From assembly GCA_029706075.1 (NCBI GenBank), contig JAINUG010000168.1:1922001-1986000 (forward strand): 64,000 bases of DNA. The letters run 5' to 3'. Shown here piece by piece: positions 62,861-64,000 of the stretch (position 1 is the stretch's first letter; each line of letters begins with the position of its first letter). The notes beneath the pieces were generated by a model, which searched no databases, was not told the origin of the DNA, and was given only the letters and a program-made list of their open reading frames with translations. The translations under genes were made by a program, and so were the position numbers. This DNA comes from Aldrovandia affinis. Its lineage: Eukaryota; Chordata; Actinopteri; Notacanthiformes; Halosauridae.

Positions 62861-62906
62861 GTGTGAGAGTAAACCGTGGCCCGGAAGGTTGCTCCAAAGG
62901 CCATAA

Positions 62907-63059
62907 TTGGTTTAATTATTATTTAATTATTTAATTGGTGTCAATCAGTGAATTGATATGGAAGTCAATTGGCTGATTGGGTGTGTGAGAATGTGAGTGA
63001 GTGATTGATGGATGGGTGATTGCCTCACGAGTCCCACCTGAGCCAGGCAGAAAGTGAGC

Positions 63060-63095
<36 letters not shown>

Positions 63096-63247
63096 GTGTG
63101 TGGGTGTGATTGCGCGTGCACGTATGTTGTGGAGTGTTGTATTGTGGAGTGATGTTTGATGTTTGTGGAATTTTGTGTGCGTTTGTCAAAAGTGACTGAG
63201 TAGAGTGTGTGTTTGCTTCTCCGCTACCACTGACTCTGTCCATTTTT
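62907..63247. repeat. intron with (GT)n microsatellite at 63062-63101
   Basis: Beyond the viral relic the sequence is AT-rich (repeats of TTTAATTA), then GATTGATG-like and TGTG-rich; the perfect GT run is about 14 units with small breaks. Confidence 0.8.
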
Positions 63248-63505
63248 ACTAATTGTCATCACCACTGCTTTCATGTTTAATACTGGAATACTGGATGACT
63301 GTCCAAAAAAAACAAAAAAATAACTTCTGTCCTCGTGTTACAGGTACGGTATGCAGCTGCCAACGATTATGTCTATTACTGTATTACGACACTGATCTCC
63401 TGTGTGGTCTATGATTGATCTTACCATATATTAATGCACATCTTGTAAGTCGCTCCGGATAAGAGCATCTGCTAAATGCCAAAATGTAAATGTAAATGTA
63501 TGTAG
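63248..63505 (+). repeat. LINE 3' tail, copy 2
   Basis: Same family as 25240-25490: aattgtcatcaccactgc, gttacaggtacggtatgcag, gtaagtcgctccggataaga and terminal AATGTA repeats. Confidence 0.8.
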
Positions 63506-63599
63506 ATCTAAGATTTTGAGAGGTCAAATAGTTGGTGTTTGAATTTCAGGTGCATCACAGAAACAGCAAAATGAATGAATGTGTCAGTGTAAAAAATTT

Positions 63600-63850
63600 A
63601 AAAAGAGTGGTTTCATGAATATCAGGATGAATTCAAACACCTTCCATGGCCTCTCCAATCATCAGATTTAAATATTACTGAATCATTATGGGAAATTATG
63701 GAATTTAGAGTGCGGAGTAGATTTCCACCGTTTTCACCTGAAAATAAAATAAATGGAGCCTTTTCTTCTTGAAGGATAATCCAATATCCCTGTTCGTAAG
63801 GCAAAGGGTCTATCAGAATAAATCTTCCACTGTTGCCTCAACTTTCTATT
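63600..63850 (+). pseudogene. decayed Tc1 transposase C-terminus
   Basis: The plus strand reads WPLQSSDLNITESLWEIMEF and RVRSRFPP, the region of a Tc1 transposase around the catalytic Glu (normally NPIE), followed by a stop. Element ends were not found; it is followed by a (GT)n run at 63891. Confidence 0.7.
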
Positions 63851-63888
63851 TTTCCCATTCAATTACATTTCCTACCATTTGTCATAAA

Positions 63889-63890
<2 letters not shown>

Positions 63891-63930
<40 letters not shown>
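63891..63930. repeat. (GT)n microsatellite
   Basis: Twenty uninterrupted GT units. Confidence 0.97.
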
Positions 63931-63934
<4 letters not shown>

Positions 63935-64000
63935 CTTCAAATGATAGTATGTTGCTGGCTTGCAGAGTTTTCCAGATTGACACTAGATTGACCTCCAAAA

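Larger units (their letters stand above)
54871..62906. mobile_element. Maverick/Polinton (adintovirus-like) relic, broken
   Basis: Within 8 kb lie a spliced leader, both ends of a protein-primed-type DNA polymerase B, an FtsK/HerA-type packaging ATPase, a small ORF and a hexon-like major capsid gene on the opposite strand. This combination is the hallmark of Maverick/Polinton elements and adintoviruses. Integrase, protease and penton genes were not found. Stops, frameshifts, a large deletion in the polymerase and two later transposons show that it is dead. Its outer limits are uncertain because the long terminal inverted repeats were not found. Confidence 0.85.

Noticed and set aside
62664..62906. 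Plus-strand 80-residue ORF over the capsid N-terminal part
   Set aside because: It is the complement of the hexon-like minus-strand frame.

Overview
This is vertebrate nuclear DNA, most likely from a teleost fish. It is AT-rich, its coding sequence is split into short exons with GT-AG introns, and its introns are packed with fish-type repeats: L2, CR1-like and Rex3 LINEs, Tc1/mariner, hAT, piggyBac, PIF/Harbinger, Gypsy and a Maverick/Polinton-type viral relic. The species cannot be fixed from the sequence.

The host gene is cadps (calcium-dependent secretion activator, CAPS1) on the minus strand. Eight consecutive internal exons are readable. In transcription order they lie at 54243-54323, 52995-53228, 50311-50432, 34223-34334, 27767-27906, 27000-27066, 3860-3968 and 2986-3198. 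Every junction keeps reading phase. The exons encode the segment before the C2 domain, the C2 domain, and the whole PH domain with the start of the linker after it. The first and last exons of the gene lie outside the window.

Everything else is intron. The 23-kb intron (3969-26999) holds an L2 ORF1 fragment and a CR1-like LINE split by a near-complete 4.7-kb hAT transposon with two MITEs nested in its intron. It also holds a rearranged Tc1, an L2, a Tc1/mariner element with an Arg/Gly-rich N-terminus, and a second CR1-like LINE split by a sister element that itself contains a jockey-like LINE. The 6.3-kb intron (27907-34222) holds a complete but gutted Gypsy element with 129-bp LTRs, split by a hAT deletion derivative, a Rex3 and another LINE tail. 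The 16-kb intron (34335-50310) holds a 713-bp solo LTR and a long L2 split by a hAT deletion derivative and by a piggyBac, followed by a MITE, a tRNA-derived SINE and Harbinger traces. Upstream of the first readable exon (54324-64000) lies a broken Maverick/Polinton (adintovirus-like) relic. It has a short spliced leader, DNA polymerase B ends with the core deleted, a packaging ATPase, a small unnamed ORF and a hexon-type capsid gene on the opposite strand. It is split by a hAT derivative and by a piggyBac.

The nesting is well supported by target-site duplications read directly from the sequence: 8 bp for four hAT insertions, TTAA for two piggyBacs, TA for Tc1/mariner elements, 5 bp for the LTR elements and 12 bp for Rex3. 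No bacterial-type operon, rRNA, CRISPR array or functional tRNA gene was seen. Apart from cadps, every gene here is part of a mobile element or viral relic, and nearly all are broken.
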